This document shows positions 40,602-49,418 of a stretch of 64,000 nt of DNA, in pieces; the stretch's first letter is position 1, and every line of letters begins with the position of its first letter. Both the position numbers and the translations under genes were made by a program. The notes beneath the pieces were generated by a model. That model did no database searches, was not told the DNA's origin, and was given only the letters and a program-made list of their open reading frames with translations. Source of the stretch: Modestobacter italicus (GTDB lineage: Bacteria > Actinomycetota > Actinomycetes > Mycobacteriales > Geodermatophilaceae); NCBI RefSeq assembly GCF_000306785.1, contig NC_017955.1, positions 4,154,001 to 4,218,000 on the forward strand. The letters run 5' to 3'.

Positions 40602-42122
40602 TCAGCGGGGGACGGGGGTCCACTCCGTCTGGCGGCGCAGCGGGCTCTTGAGCACCTTGCCGCCGGCGTTGCGCGGGAGCGGGGCCTCCAGCACGCGGAC
40701 GAACTGCGGCACCTTGAAGTCGGCGAGCCGGGTGCGGGCGAAGGCGATGAGCGACGGGACGAGCTCCGCCGCGCCCACCCCGGGGCGGGGTAGCACCACC
40801 GCGCCGACCTTCTCCCCCATCACCGGGTCCGCGACGCCCACGACCGCGACCTCCACGACGTCGGGGTGCGCGGCCAGCGCGTTCTCCACCTCGACGGAGT
40901 ACACGTTCTCCCCGCCGCGGTTGATCATGTCCTTGGCCCGGTCGACGATGCGCACGATCCCGTCGGTGAGCGTGGCCATGTCGCCGGTGTGCAGCCAGCC
41001 GTCGACGAAGGTCTCCGCCGTCCGCGCCGGGTCGCCCCAGTACCCGGCGACCACGTTCGGTCCGCGCACCAGCAGCTCGCCGATGCCCGTCTCGTCGTCC
41101 GGCCGGTCGATCCGCACGTCGTTCACCGGCGTCGGGAAGCCGACCGCGTCGGCGTGCGTGGCGGCGAACTCGTGCGGCAGGAAGGTCGCCAGCGCCGAGG
41201 TCTCCGACAGCCCGAACCCGTTGCCCAGCCGGGCCTGCGGGAACGCCTCGAGCAGCCGGTGCACCAGGTCCGGGGCGATCGGCGCGCCGCCGTAGCTGAG
41301 CGTGCGCACGGTCGAGACGTCGGTCGTGGCGAACGCCGGGTGCCGCAGCACCAGCTCGTAGATCGTCGGCACGCTGGTGAGCAGGGTGATCCCGTGGCGC
41401 GGCACGGCCGCCAGGAACGCCGCCGCCTCGAACCGCGGCATGACGACGGACAGCCCGCCGAGGGCGACCTGGGTCATCATCTGCGAGCAGCAGCCGGTGA
41501 CGTGGAACAGCGGCACCGAGATGAGCGTCGCGTTCCGGACACCGGGGTCACGCGAGAGCTCCCGGCAGCGGATGACGCTCTCGATGGTCGACAGGAAGTT
41601 CTCGTGGGTGAGCATGGCGCCCTTGGGCCGGCCGGTCGTGCCGCTGGTGTAGAACAGCGCCGCCACGTCGCCGTGCGCGACGTCGGCGACCTCGCCGGGC
41701 TCCCCGTCGGGCAGCGGCTCCCCCGGCCGGACGACGTGGGTGGCGCCGCAGTCGGCCAGGACGAACTCGACCTCCGCCTCGGCCAGCCGGGTGTTCAGCG
41801 GGACGACGATGCCGCCGGCCAGGTGCGTGCCCCAGAAGGCGAGCAGCCAGTCCAGCCCGTTGCCCAGCCGGACGGCGACCCGGTCACCGGGGCCCACCCC
41901 GGCGTCCCGGAGCCCGCCGGCCACCCGGGCGGCGCGGTCCCACAGCTCGGCGTAGCCGACCGCCGGCCCGTCGAGCTCGACCACGGCTTGGCGGTCCGGG
42001 AAGCGCTGCACGGTCTCCCGGAGCAGGGCGACGACGTTGCGGTGCAGCCCGCGGTACCGGCGGACCCCGTCGGCGCCGACCTCGGTGCCGCTCGTGTCGA
42101 ACGGGGCGTGGGTCTCGGGCAC
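40602..42122 (-). CDS. Class I adenylate-forming enzyme, fatty-acid--CoA ligase type
   Basis: A 506-residue enzyme. The GTG at 42122 follows GGAGGTGCC. Motifs: LFYTSGTTGRPKGAMLTHENF (A3), GFGLSETSA (A5), GWLHTGDMATLTDG (A7), VDRAKDMINRGGENVYSVEVE (hinge) and PRNAGGKVLKSPLR with the adenylation Lys. It stands as a single gene. About 30% by eye resembles the enzyme at 3081, so it is a separate member, not a recent duplicate. Substrate chain length unknown. Confidence 0.9.
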   Translation of the reverse strand: MPETHAPFDTSGTEVGADGVRRYRGLHRNVVALLRETVQRFPDRQAVVELDGPAVGYAELWDRAARVAGGLRDAGVGPGDRVAVRLGNGLDWLLAFWGTHLAGGIVVPLNTRLAEAEVEFVLADCGATHVVRPGEPLPDGEPGEVADVAHGDVAALFYTSGTTGRPKGAMLTHENFLSTIESVIRCRELSRDPGVRNATLISVPLFHVTGCCSQMMTQVALGGLSVVMPRFEAAAFLAAVPRHGITLLTSVPTIYELVLRHPAFATTDVSTVRTLSYGGAPIAPDLVHRLLEAFPQARLGNGFGLSETSALATFLPHEFAATHADAVGFPTPVNDVRIDRPDDETGIGELLVRGPNVVAGYWGDPARTAETFVDGWLHTGDMATLTDGIVRIVDRAKDMINRGGENVYSVEVENALAAHPDVVEVAVVGVADPVMGEKVGAVVLPRPGVGAAELVPSLIAFARTRLADFKVPQFVRVLEAPLPRNAGGKVLKSPLRRQTEWTPVPR

Positions 42123-42200
42123 GGCACCTCCAGCTCAGCGGCGACGTCGTTGCCGCCGGCAACCATCTTGCGCCCGGACGGCGGCCGGCTCAGCGGGGGG

Positions 42201-42473
42201 TCAGTCCCCGCTGCTCCCGCCTCCGCCACCTCCGCCGTCGCCACCCCCGGAGCCGCCGTCGGAGCCACCGCTCCCGTCGGACCCGCCGTGGTCCGACCCA
42301 CCGTGGCCCGACCCGCCGTGCCCCGGGCCGTCCGACCAGCCGGTGCCCGAGCCACCGCCGTCGACGTAGCCCGAGCCGCCGTCCCGCCGGCTGGTCGCGC
42401 TCGAGGCCTTCGACATCCGGCCGATCAGCACCAGGACGACGACCACGAGGACGACGACGACCACGATCTTCAC
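42201..42473 (-). CDS. Small membrane-anchored Gly/Ser/Asp-rich protein
   Basis: A 90-residue protein with a GTG start directly after a strong AGGAGGTCCT. Residues 2-18 are one hydrophobic helix made mostly of Val, Leu and Ile. A short basic segment (GRMSKASSATSRRD) follows, then a tail of Gly, Ser, Asp and His repeats such as GGSGHGGSDHGGSDG. No family recognised. The Asp/His repeats could bind metal, but this may simply be a flexible tail. The strong ribosome binding site and biased composition argue that the gene is real. Confidence 0.65.
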   Translation of the reverse strand: MKIVVVVVLVVVVLVLIGRMSKASSATSRRDGGSGYVDGGGSGTGWSDGPGHGGSGHGGSDHGGSDGSGGSDGGSGGGDGGGGGGGSSGD

Positions 42474-42627
42474 AGGACCTCCTGAGGGGCGACGGCACGG
42501 TGATGGTGTCGGCGCCGCCGTCCGGCCGCCAGTCCTGCGGGTTCACCGAGCAGGACGGGCGGCGGACGGGAACCCTGGTGCCGGCGGCTCAGCCACGGCT
42601 GCCCGGACCCCTGCCCAGGAGCCCCTG

Positions 42628-43476
42628 ATGAGCGACCGCGAACCGCAGGAGATGGCCCAGGCCGCCGTCGCGACCGGTGCCAAGAAGACCCACCGCAGCT
42701 GGGACAGGGTGCTGGTCAGCGCCTTCCTGGCCGGCGCCTACATCTCGTTCGGCGGCCTGGTCGCGATCACCGTCTCCTCGGGGCTGGACCCCGCCACCTG
42801 GGGCACGCTGCCGACCCTGTTCCTCGGCGCCGCCTTCACCCTCGGCCTGGTGCTCGTGCTCATCGCCGGGTCCGACCTGGCGACCGGCAACATGATGCTG
42901 GTCCCGCTGAGCGCGATGCGCGGCAAGGTCGGCGTCGGCGACGTCGTCCGCAACCTGACGCTGGTGCTGGTCGGGAACCTGCTCGGCGCGCTCTTCGTGG
43001 CCTGGTTCCTCGCCGTGCAGACCGGCGTCATCGGCCACGCGGGGGCCGAGGGCAGCGCCGGGCTGACCTTCGACCGGCTGGCCTCGATCGCGCAGGCGAA
43101 GGCGACGGTGGAGTCGCACTGGCAGGTCTTCCTGCGCGGCATCGGCTGCAACTGGCTGGTCTGCCTGGCGGTGTGGATGTCGCTGGCGGCGAAGAACGTC
43201 TCCGGCAAGATCCTGGCGATCTTCTTCCCGATCATGGCGTTCGTGGCCATGGGCTTCGACCACGTGGTGGCCAACATGTTCTTCCTGCCCGCCGCCATCT
43301 TCGCCGGCGTCCCGGACCTGACCTGGGGCGACGCGTTGCTCAACTGGCTCTTCGCCGGGCTGGGCAACCTGGTGGGCGCGGTCGTCTTCGTGTCGACGTC
43401 GTACTGGTACCTGTTCCTGCGGGACGAGCCCGACACCGCCGACGCGACCCCAGCCCCGGACGCCGAGCGCGCCTGA
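42628..43476 (+). CDS. Formate/nitrite transporter family (FocA/NirC) channel
   Basis: A 282-residue membrane protein with six helices, forming a pentameric channel for formate, nitrite or related small anions. Family motifs are AGAYISFGGL in helix 1, AGSDLATGNMM in the broken helix 2, and IGCNWLVCLAVWMS and MGFDHVVANMFF with the central His. The ATG follows AGGAGCC. No nitrite reductase or formate dehydrogenase gene lies nearby. Export of formate made by the formamidase is possible but the genes are 14 kb apart. Confidence 0.92.
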   Translation: MSDREPQEMAQAAVATGAKKTHRSWDRVLVSAFLAGAYISFGGLVAITVSSGLDPATWGTLPTLFLGAAFTLGLVLVLIAGSDLATGNMMLVPLSAMRGKVGVGDVVRNLTLVLVGNLLGALFVAWFLAVQTGVIGHAGAEGSAGLTFDRLASIAQAKATVESHWQVFLRGIGCNWLVCLAVWMSLAAKNVSGKILAIFFPIMAFVAMGFDHVVANMFFLPAAIFAGVPDLTWGDALLNWLFAGLGNLVGAVVFVSTSYWYLFLRDEPDTADATPAPDAERA

Positions 43477-43540
43477 ACCCGGACGCGCAGACGGCGGCGC
43501 CCCGGTCCGGGACGCCGCCGCCTGGTCGCTCAGCTGCCGG

Positions 43541-46171
43541 TCAGGACTCGGCGCCCTCCTGCTCGGCCGAGCCGGCGCCCCGGCCCTGCACCAGCTCGTC
43601 CGTGCCCGGGCCACCGACCAGGACGTCGTCCCCGTTGGCGCCGTCGAGCCGGTCGGCGCCGAACCCGCCGAGCAGCACGTCGTCGCCGTTGTCACCGGTC
43701 AGCGTGTCCTCGCCGGCCCCGCCGCAGAGGACGTCCTCGCCGTTGCCGCCGGCGAGGGTGTCGTCGCCACCCAGCCCCATGACCACGTCCACGCCGTTGG
43801 TGCCGCGCAGCACGTCGTCGCCGTCGGTGCCGCGGATCGTCGGGAGCAGACCCTGGCACCGCTCCTCCAGGTCCAGACCGATGACCAGCGGGTCGTGGTC
43901 ACTGGAGCGGTACGGGTCGGGCGCGTACAGGTCGTCCGCGCCGGTGTACTGGTAGGCGGAGGACTCCACCGAGTTGATGTCCCAGTGCACGACGTCGGTG
44001 ACCTTGGCGGCCAGCGCGGCCGTGGCCAGCGCGTGGTCCAGCGAGCCGGACAGCGCGTCGAACACGTAGCTGTACCGGCCCTCGTCGAAGGCCGACCCGA
44101 GGTCGGTGTACCCGGCCTGGCGCAGCGCCTCGATCGGGTCCTCCTGCGTGTAGGCGTTGAAGTCGCCCATCAGCACCACGTCGTCGTCGCCGGTCTGCGT
44201 GCGCAGCCGGTCGGTGAAGGCCGCCAGCGACCGGGCCTGCCGGACGCGGTCGCCGTTCCACTGGCCCTGGCCGTCGCCGGCGTCGACGTTGTCGCCGGTC
44301 GCGTCGCCGGTGCTCTTGGACTTGAGGTGGTTGGCGACGACGGTGAAGGCGTCACCGTCCTTGACGAACGTCTGCGCCTGCGGCTCGCGGGCGTTGGACC
44401 AGACCGTCTCGTCGACCAGCCCGACCGGGGCGCCGACGGGCTGGACGACGTCGTTGCGGTAGATGATCCCGTTGCGGATGACGTCCCGGTCGACGGTGTA
44501 GAGCTCGGCCGGCAGCGGCACGTAGGACCAGACCGCAGCGCCCTCGGCCGCGTTCAGCCGGCGCACCAGGTCGGCCAGCGCGGTGTCGGCGTCCCCCGGG
44601 GTGAGGCCGGTGGAGTCGGTGTCCTCGATCTCCAGCAGCGAGACGACGTCGGCGTCCAGCGCGGTGATCGCGGCGACCTCCTTGGCCGCCTGCTGCTCGA
44701 ACTCCGCCGCGCTGGTGGCGCCGCGGCCCACGCCGCCGATGGTGAGGAAGTAGTTGAGCACGTTGAAGGTGGCCAGCTGGACGTCGCCGCCCACCGGCTC
44801 CGGCGCCGCCGTGCGGGTGTCCTGCGGGGCGAACACGCCGTCGGCGGAGCCGTCAGCAGGCTGCAGCCGCCAGGTGTCGAAGCCGTATCCGAGGACGACG
44901 GGCTCGGTGAACGTCAGCTCGTCACCGACCCGCACGGGGGCGTCCCGGGTCAGGTACGGGCGGGTGGCCACGGTGACCCGGGCGGAGACGCCGTCGTCGA
45001 GGGTGATGCTGCGCAGCGCGTTGCCGGCGGCGACCGCGGCGGCCTCCGGTGTGCCCGGGCGGGCGAGCTCGGTGGGCTGGACGAGGACCCCACCGGCGGA
45101 GAGGGTCAGCTCGCCGTAGCTGGTGAGGTCGAAGACCTCGCTGACGGTCAGCGGGTCGACGGGTGCGACGAGCATCCCCTCGAGGCGCTCGCGGGCGGTG
45201 TCGTCGGCGGGCAGGTCCAGCGGCGCGGGCGCCGGCAGGTCGGCCGCGGTGCCGTCGGCGCAGACGGCGACGTCGGTGCGCGAGGTGATCTGCGTCTGGC
45301 CACCGAACTCCAGCGCCTGGCCGGTCACGGCGACGGTGTCCCCGAGGTCGACCGCGACCGGGCTGAAGACGAACACGCCGTCGGCGGTGGCGGCGTCGCC
45401 GTCACCGTCGGCGTCCTGCAGGTAGAAGCCGGACAGGCCGGGCTCGTCGCCGACGACGACGCCGCGCACGGTGACCGTCTGGCCGGCCAGCGGCGTGGTC
45501 GCGCCGGTGCCCTGGACGGCGCCCACCTCGTGCGTGACCGGGGTGCCGCAGACGTCGGCGGCGGGCGGCGGCGTCGTGGTCCCGCCGCCGTTCACCACGC
45601 CCCTCGTGGCGGCCGCGGGTCCGGCCCAGGTGCTGGTGCCGTCGGCGCCGACGGTGCGGGACAGCGACTGCCCGGCCGGCTCGGTGCCGGTCTCGCTCAC
45701 CCCGATGTCGGTGCTGGTGAGGCCGGCTGCCGGACCGCCGGACGCGGTGACCGTGCCCTCGTAGGAGAGGAACTCCAGCACCTCGGTGCCGCGGACGAGG
45801 GCGACCGCGTCCGGGGGGCCGTTCTGCACGCCGTTGGCCGGGTAGTCGACGACGGCCACGGCCGGGGCGCCGGCGGGGGCGGTCACCTCCGGCAGCGCGT
45901 CGGTGTCGTAGACGGCGCCGTTGCCGCCGTTGTAGAGGACGACGCTCAGCCCGGCGGAGCTGGTGCCGGCCGGGACCTGGACCTCGACGAACTCGCCGGC
46001 GTCGGTGCCGGTGTTGTCGTAGTGGAGCTCGGAGACGAACGGCGTGCTGGGCGGCGCGGCGGCCGCGACCGCGGGGACGGCGACGGCGGCGAGGACGGCG
46101 GCGGACACCGCCGCGACGCCGAGTGCTCCGCGGCGGGCGGCGGTGCGGGCGGTACCTGGAGGGAGGGGCAC
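43541..46171 (-). CDS. Secreted ExeM/NucH-type endonuclease with lamin-tail and RTX repeats
   Basis: An 876-residue exported nuclease. Signal peptide to about residue 38, a lamin-tail domain (about 40-165, SELHYDNTGTDAGEFVEVQVP), an OB-fold-like segment (about 205-300, LAGQTVTVRGVVVGDEPGLSGFYLQD), then the endonuclease/exonuclease/phosphatase domain (about 455-770) with ATFNVLNYF, the metal Glu in LEIEDTDS, ANHLKSKS, GDFNAYTQEDPI and SSDHDPL. Residues about 775-865 are RTX-type nonapeptides (GGDDTLAGGNGEDVL and similar) that fold around Ca2+ after export. It should degrade extracellular DNA; with the alkaline phosphatase downstream it could supply phosphate. Confidence 0.93.
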   Translation of the reverse strand: MPLPPGTARTAARRGALGVAAVSAAVLAAVAVPAVAAAAPPSTPFVSELHYDNTGTDAGEFVEVQVPAGTSSAGLSVVLYNGGNGAVYDTDALPEVTAPAGAPAVAVVDYPANGVQNGPPDAVALVRGTEVLEFLSYEGTVTASGGPAAGLTSTDIGVSETGTEPAGQSLSRTVGADGTSTWAGPAAATRGVVNGGGTTTPPPAADVCGTPVTHEVGAVQGTGATTPLAGQTVTVRGVVVGDEPGLSGFYLQDADGDGDAATADGVFVFSPVAVDLGDTVAVTGQALEFGGQTQITSRTDVAVCADGTAADLPAPAPLDLPADDTARERLEGMLVAPVDPLTVSEVFDLTSYGELTLSAGGVLVQPTELARPGTPEAAAVAAGNALRSITLDDGVSARVTVATRPYLTRDAPVRVGDELTFTEPVVLGYGFDTWRLQPADGSADGVFAPQDTRTAAPEPVGGDVQLATFNVLNYFLTIGGVGRGATSAAEFEQQAAKEVAAITALDADVVSLLEIEDTDSTGLTPGDADTALADLVRRLNAAEGAAVWSYVPLPAELYTVDRDVIRNGIIYRNDVVQPVGAPVGLVDETVWSNAREPQAQTFVKDGDAFTVVANHLKSKSTGDATGDNVDAGDGQGQWNGDRVRQARSLAAFTDRLRTQTGDDDVVLMGDFNAYTQEDPIEALRQAGYTDLGSAFDEGRYSYVFDALSGSLDHALATAALAAKVTDVVHWDINSVESSAYQYTGADDLYAPDPYRSSDHDPLVIGLDLEERCQGLLPTIRGTDGDDVLRGTNGVDVVMGLGGDDTLAGGNGEDVLCGGAGEDTLTGDNGDDVLLGGFGADRLDGANGDDVLVGGPGTDELVQGRGAGSAEQEGAES

Positions 46172-46302
46172 GAACGGTCCTCTCGGAGGGCGACTCGGTC
46201 GGCTGGACCGTGCACAGCGTGCGCAACTGCTGTGAACGGCTAACTGACTCTAAGTGAGCACACCGTGACGGCGCGAGGTGAACTGTGCGGCGCCCGCTCC
46301 GG

Positions 46303-46572
46303 TCAGTCGGTCGGTTCGACCGGGCGCGAGGGCTCCACGGGGCCGTCGCCGGCCGCGGCCTCCTCCTGCCGCTGCAGCTTCCGGAAGCGCAGCGACTCCA
46401 GCAGCACGTAGCCGAACAGCACGGTCCAGGCGAAGCTCAGGAAGGCGTCGCCGTACCGGCCGTCGACCACCTTCAGGACCAGCTGCACGGCGTTGTAGAC
46501 CGCCGCGGCCCCGGCGAGCAGCTGCACCCCGACGTTGGCGAACCAGGCAGGGCGGGCGGGGTTGGCGGCCAT
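46303..46572 (-). CDS. Small two-helix membrane protein, unknown function
   Basis: An 89-residue protein with two hydrophobic segments (about 10-32 and 43-60), a basic connector (LRFRKLQRQ) and an acidic, Pro-rich tail (VEPSRPVEPTD). The ATG at 46572 has only a weak ribosome binding site. No family recognised. It lies between the nuclease gene and the NTF2-like gene on the same strand. Confidence 0.6.
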   Translation of the reverse strand: MAANPARPAWFANVGVQLLAGAAAVYNAVQLVLKVVDGRYGDAFLSFAWTVLFGYVLLESLRFRKLQRQEEAAAGDGPVEPSRPVEPTD

Positions 46573-46598
46573 GCACCCAGGCTAGGCGACCCGCGGCG

Positions 46599-46976
46599 TC
46601 ACGCCGGGGACGCCGACGGGTCGCTGGAGTTCCAGATGTCCAGACCGAAGCGCCACGTGCCGTCGGGCTGCTGGCGGTGCACCACGACGTACTTGCCGCG
46701 CTCGACGACGTCCCCGGCCGCCCGCAGCACGTAGCGCCCCTGCTCGACGGCGATGTCGCCGTGCTCCTCCAGGGACTCGGTCTCCAGCCCGCCGCCCATG
46801 CCGGAGTCGATCGCCCCCTGCCAGAAGTCGCGGATCGCCGAGCCCTCCACCACGTCGCTGCCGGGTGGGAAGAGCCGGGCGTCCGGGGCGTAGACCGAGG
46901 CCACCATGTCGGCGTCGCCCTTCTCCAACCCCTGCTCGAAGGTCTGGTTCAGGGCGTCGATGTCGCTGCGGGCCAT
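46599..46976 (-). CDS. NTF2-like (SnoaL/DUF4440 type) small protein
   Basis: A 125-residue cone-shaped NTF2-like protein with LNQTFEQGLEKGDADMVASVYAPDARLFPPGSDVVEGSAIRDFW, the normal front part of the DUF4440/SgcJ family, and GKYVVVHRQQPDGTWRFGLDIWNSS at the end. The ATG at 46976 follows GAGGAGG, which decides the start. Members include small enzymes and ketosteroid-isomerase-like proteins; this one cannot be assigned further. Confidence 0.82.
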   Translation of the reverse strand: MARSDIDALNQTFEQGLEKGDADMVASVYAPDARLFPPGSDVVEGSAIRDFWQGAIDSGMGGGLETESLEEHGDIAVEQGRYVLRAAGDVVERGKYVVVHRQQPDGTWRFGLDIWNSSDPSASPA

Positions 46977-47142
46977 GACGGCCTCCTCATCCGGTGAGGG
47001 CACCAGCCTCCGCCCCGGCGGCCGGGCGGGAAGGCGCGGCGCCCTCGCGACACGCCCCCGGCAGCGGGTGCCACCCTGTGCTCCCCGCCGCTCACGCACG
47101 GGTCACCCGGCGCGCCGTCCCGCCGTCGTGGAGGGTGGGCAC

Positions 47143-48183
47143 GTGAGCACAGAGCAGAGCGGCAGCGGTTACGTCGAGGCGGGCCAGGAGTACCAGCGCG
47201 ACTCGAACTACATCACCGACCGGATCACCGCCGACGGTTCCAGCGGCTGGCCGGTGGAGGCCGACCGCTACCGGCTGGTGATCGCCCGGGCGTGCCCGTG
47301 GGCCAACCGCGCCGCGATCGTGCGGCGGCTGCTGGGCCTCGAGCCGGTGATCTCGATGGGCATCTGCGGGCCCACGCACGACGAGCGCAGCTGGACCTTC
47401 GACCTCGACCCCGGCGGCCGTGACCCGGTGCTGGGCTACGAGCGGCTGCAGGAGGCGTTCCTCGCCCGCGACCCGGAGTACCCGCGCGGCATCACCGTGC
47501 CGGCGATGGTCGACCTGCCCACCAAGGCGGTCGTGACCAACGACTTCCGGCAGATGACCCTCGACTTCTCCACCGAGTGGACCCAGTTCCACCGCCCCGG
47601 CGCCCCGGAGCTGTACCCCGAGCAGCTCCGCGAGGAGATGGACGAGTTGATGCAGCGCGTCTACACCGAGGTCAACAACGGGGTCTACCGCTGCGGGTTC
47701 GCCGGCTCCCAGCGCGCCTACGACGCGGCCTACGACCGGCTGTGGACGGCGCTGGACTGGCTGGAGGAGCGGCTGTCGGCGCAGCGGTTCCTGATGGGCG
47801 GCACCATCACCGAGGCCGACGTCCGGCTGTTCACCACGCTGGCCCGGTTCGACGCGGTCTACCACGGCCACTTCAAGGCCAACCGGCAGAAGCTGACCGA
47901 GATGCCGGTGCTGTGGGCCTACGCCCGCGACCTGTTCCAGACCCCGGGCTTCGGCGACACCACCGACTTCCCGCAGATCAAGGAGCACTACTACGTGGTG
48001 CACGCCGACATCAACCCGACGCAGATCATCCCGATGGGCCCGGACACGTCGGGCTGGCTGACCCCGCACGGCCGTGAGGAGCTGGCGGGGAGCCCGTTCG
48101 GCGACGGCACGCCGCCCGGCCCGGTGGCCGCGGGCGAGGAGGTCCCGGCCGAGCACGGCCCCGGGGGCATCGGCCACCGCTGA
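47143..48183 (+). CDS. Glutathionyl-hydroquinone reductase-like (xi-class GST) protein
   Basis: A 346-residue GST-fold protein. The GTG at 47143 follows GGAGGGT. The N-terminal thioredoxin-like part has catalytic Cys51 in RACPWANRA, the CPWA motif of xi-class glutathionyl-hydroquinone reductases, with GITVPAMVDLPTKAVVTND; the C-terminal helical part has FLMGGTITEADVRLFTTLARFDAVYHGHFKAN. Actinobacteria of this type use mycothiol rather than glutathione, so it probably reduces mycothiol-quinone adducts (inference). Alone upstream of an EthD-like gene. Confidence 0.88.
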   Translation: MSTEQSGSGYVEAGQEYQRDSNYITDRITADGSSGWPVEADRYRLVIARACPWANRAAIVRRLLGLEPVISMGICGPTHDERSWTFDLDPGGRDPVLGYERLQEAFLARDPEYPRGITVPAMVDLPTKAVVTNDFRQMTLDFSTEWTQFHRPGAPELYPEQLREEMDELMQRVYTEVNNGVYRCGFAGSQRAYDAAYDRLWTALDWLEERLSAQRFLMGGTITEADVRLFTTLARFDAVYHGHFKANRQKLTEMPVLWAYARDLFQTPGFGDTTDFPQIKEHYYVVHADINPTQIIPMGPDTSGWLTPHGREELAGSPFGDGTPPGPVAAGEEVPAEHGPGGIGHR

Positions 48184-48268
48184 ACCCACGTCGTCCGCGG
48201 CGGCCCGGCGCCTGGTTCGATCACCGGGGAGCCGGGCACCGTGGCCCGGACCGAGCAGAGGAGCCCGC

Positions 48269-48589
48269 ATGGTGCACCGTCTCGTCGTCCAGTACGGCCA
48301 GCCGACCGACCCGGCCGAGTTCGACCGGCACTACCGCGACGTGCACGTCGGGCTGGTCCACGCGATCCCCGGCCTGCAGGGGTTCTCCATCGGCCACGCG
48401 GCCTCGCTGGACCCGAGCACGCCGGCTCCCTACCTGGTCGCCGAGCTGGACTTCGAGTCCGCCGAGGCGATGGGTGCCGGGATGAGCTCCGAGGCCGGCC
48501 GGGCCGCGGGCGCCGACGTCGGCACCTTCGCCACCGGCGGGGCGACGATGGCCAGCTTCGACGTCGAGGACCTCAGCCCCGCGGGCTGA
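48269..48589 (+). CDS. EthD family protein
   Basis: A 106-residue dimeric alpha/beta-barrel protein with HRLVVQYGQPTDPAEFDRHYRDVHVGLVHAIPGLQGFSIG, the EthD signature. The ATG follows GAGGAGC. EthD proteins accompany oxygenases or act as small cofactor-free enzymes. It is structurally akin to the ABM-like paralogues of this window but in a different family. Confidence 0.87.
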   Translation: MVHRLVVQYGQPTDPAEFDRHYRDVHVGLVHAIPGLQGFSIGHAASLDPSTPAPYLVAELDFESAEAMGAGMSSEAGRAAGADVGTFATGGATMASFDVEDLSPAG

Positions 48590-48597
48590 GGCCTCCC

Positions 48598-49389
48598 ATG
48601 TCCCCCGACCGGCCGGCGTTCGTCCTCCCCAGCGCGGGGCCCGACCCGCTGCCGTGGGACACCGCGCTCGCCGCCGTCCTCGGCTACGCCCGGGGGCGGC
48701 GGCCGCTGCGGTACCGCTCCCCCATCGAGCGGGAGGGGCGCTGGGTGCTGGTGCCGGCCTTCGGCTTCGAGCGCTTCGACCGCCGGCCGGTGCCGACCGG
48801 CCCGCTCGGGGACGACGACGTGCTGGTCGCCGAGGGCCTGCACGGCCGGCTGGACCCGGGGGCCTGGGAGACGGTGCGCCGGGCCCTGGACGACGTCGGG
48901 CCGGCGGCCGCGGCGATGGCCGCCCGCGCCGCCGGCCTCCCGTTCTGGGACCTGCCGGACGACGAGGTCTCCGTGCTCGGTGAGCCGGGCACCGTCGGCG
49001 CCGCGCTGCGGGCCCTGGGCGAGCCACCCGACCCGCACGGCCGCTACGTCGTCGCCGCCCTGCACCACCGCCGTCCGGAGCTGGTGCCCCTGGTCACCCG
49101 CACCACCTGGCTGCAGCTGGTGCCGCACCTGGTGGAGGGCGACAGCGGGGTCGCCGCCGTCGTGCACCGGGAACTGCGCACCAACGCCGCGGCCTTCGGT
49201 GCGCTCGAGGACACCGCAGCCGAGCTGCTCGGGCACCGGCTGACCCGGCTCCGGCTGCACGACCTGCTGCTCTGGCTCACCGCCACCCTGCGGCTGCCCG
49301 CGGCCGTCGCCCTGGGCAGGGACACCGCGCTGGACCACCACCCGACGACCTCACCCCCGGCGGCCGCGGTGCGCACGCAGACGTCCTAG
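48598..49389 (+). CDS. Hypothetical protein, possibly DUF6308-like
   Basis: A 263-residue soluble protein starting at an ATG 9 bases after the EthD stop. It contains LAAVLGYARGRRPLRYRSP, VLVPAFGFERFDRRPVPTGPLGDDDVLVAEGLHGRLD and WLQLVPHLVEGD. The pattern of a domain that checks a small N-terminal patch followed by helices is reminiscent of the actinobacterial DUF6308 family, but I am not certain. No catalytic motif recognised. The end is Thr/Pro/Ala-rich. Confidence 0.65.
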   Translation: MSPDRPAFVLPSAGPDPLPWDTALAAVLGYARGRRPLRYRSPIEREGRWVLVPAFGFERFDRRPVPTGPLGDDDVLVAEGLHGRLDPGAWETVRRALDDVGPAAAAMAARAAGLPFWDLPDDEVSVLGEPGTVGAALRALGEPPDPHGRYVVAALHHRRPELVPLVTRTTWLQLVPHLVEGDSGVAAVVHRELRTNAAAFGALEDTAAELLGHRLTRLRLHDLLLWLTATLRLPAAVALGRDTALDHHPTTSPPAAAVRTQTS

Positions 49390-49418
49390 CCCGCCGGCCG
49401 GCCGTGGATCGTCCGCAG

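Noticed and set aside
37824-40793. A 989-codon open frame opposite the subtilase gene
   Set aside because: It is extremely Arg/Gly-rich and has no domain; the opposite strand has an intact catalytic triad and an export signal.
43589-43850. Regular GGNGDD-encoding repeats near the nuclease gene end
   Set aside because: They are RTX-type Ca2+-binding repeats of the nuclease, in frame, not a DNA-level repeat element.
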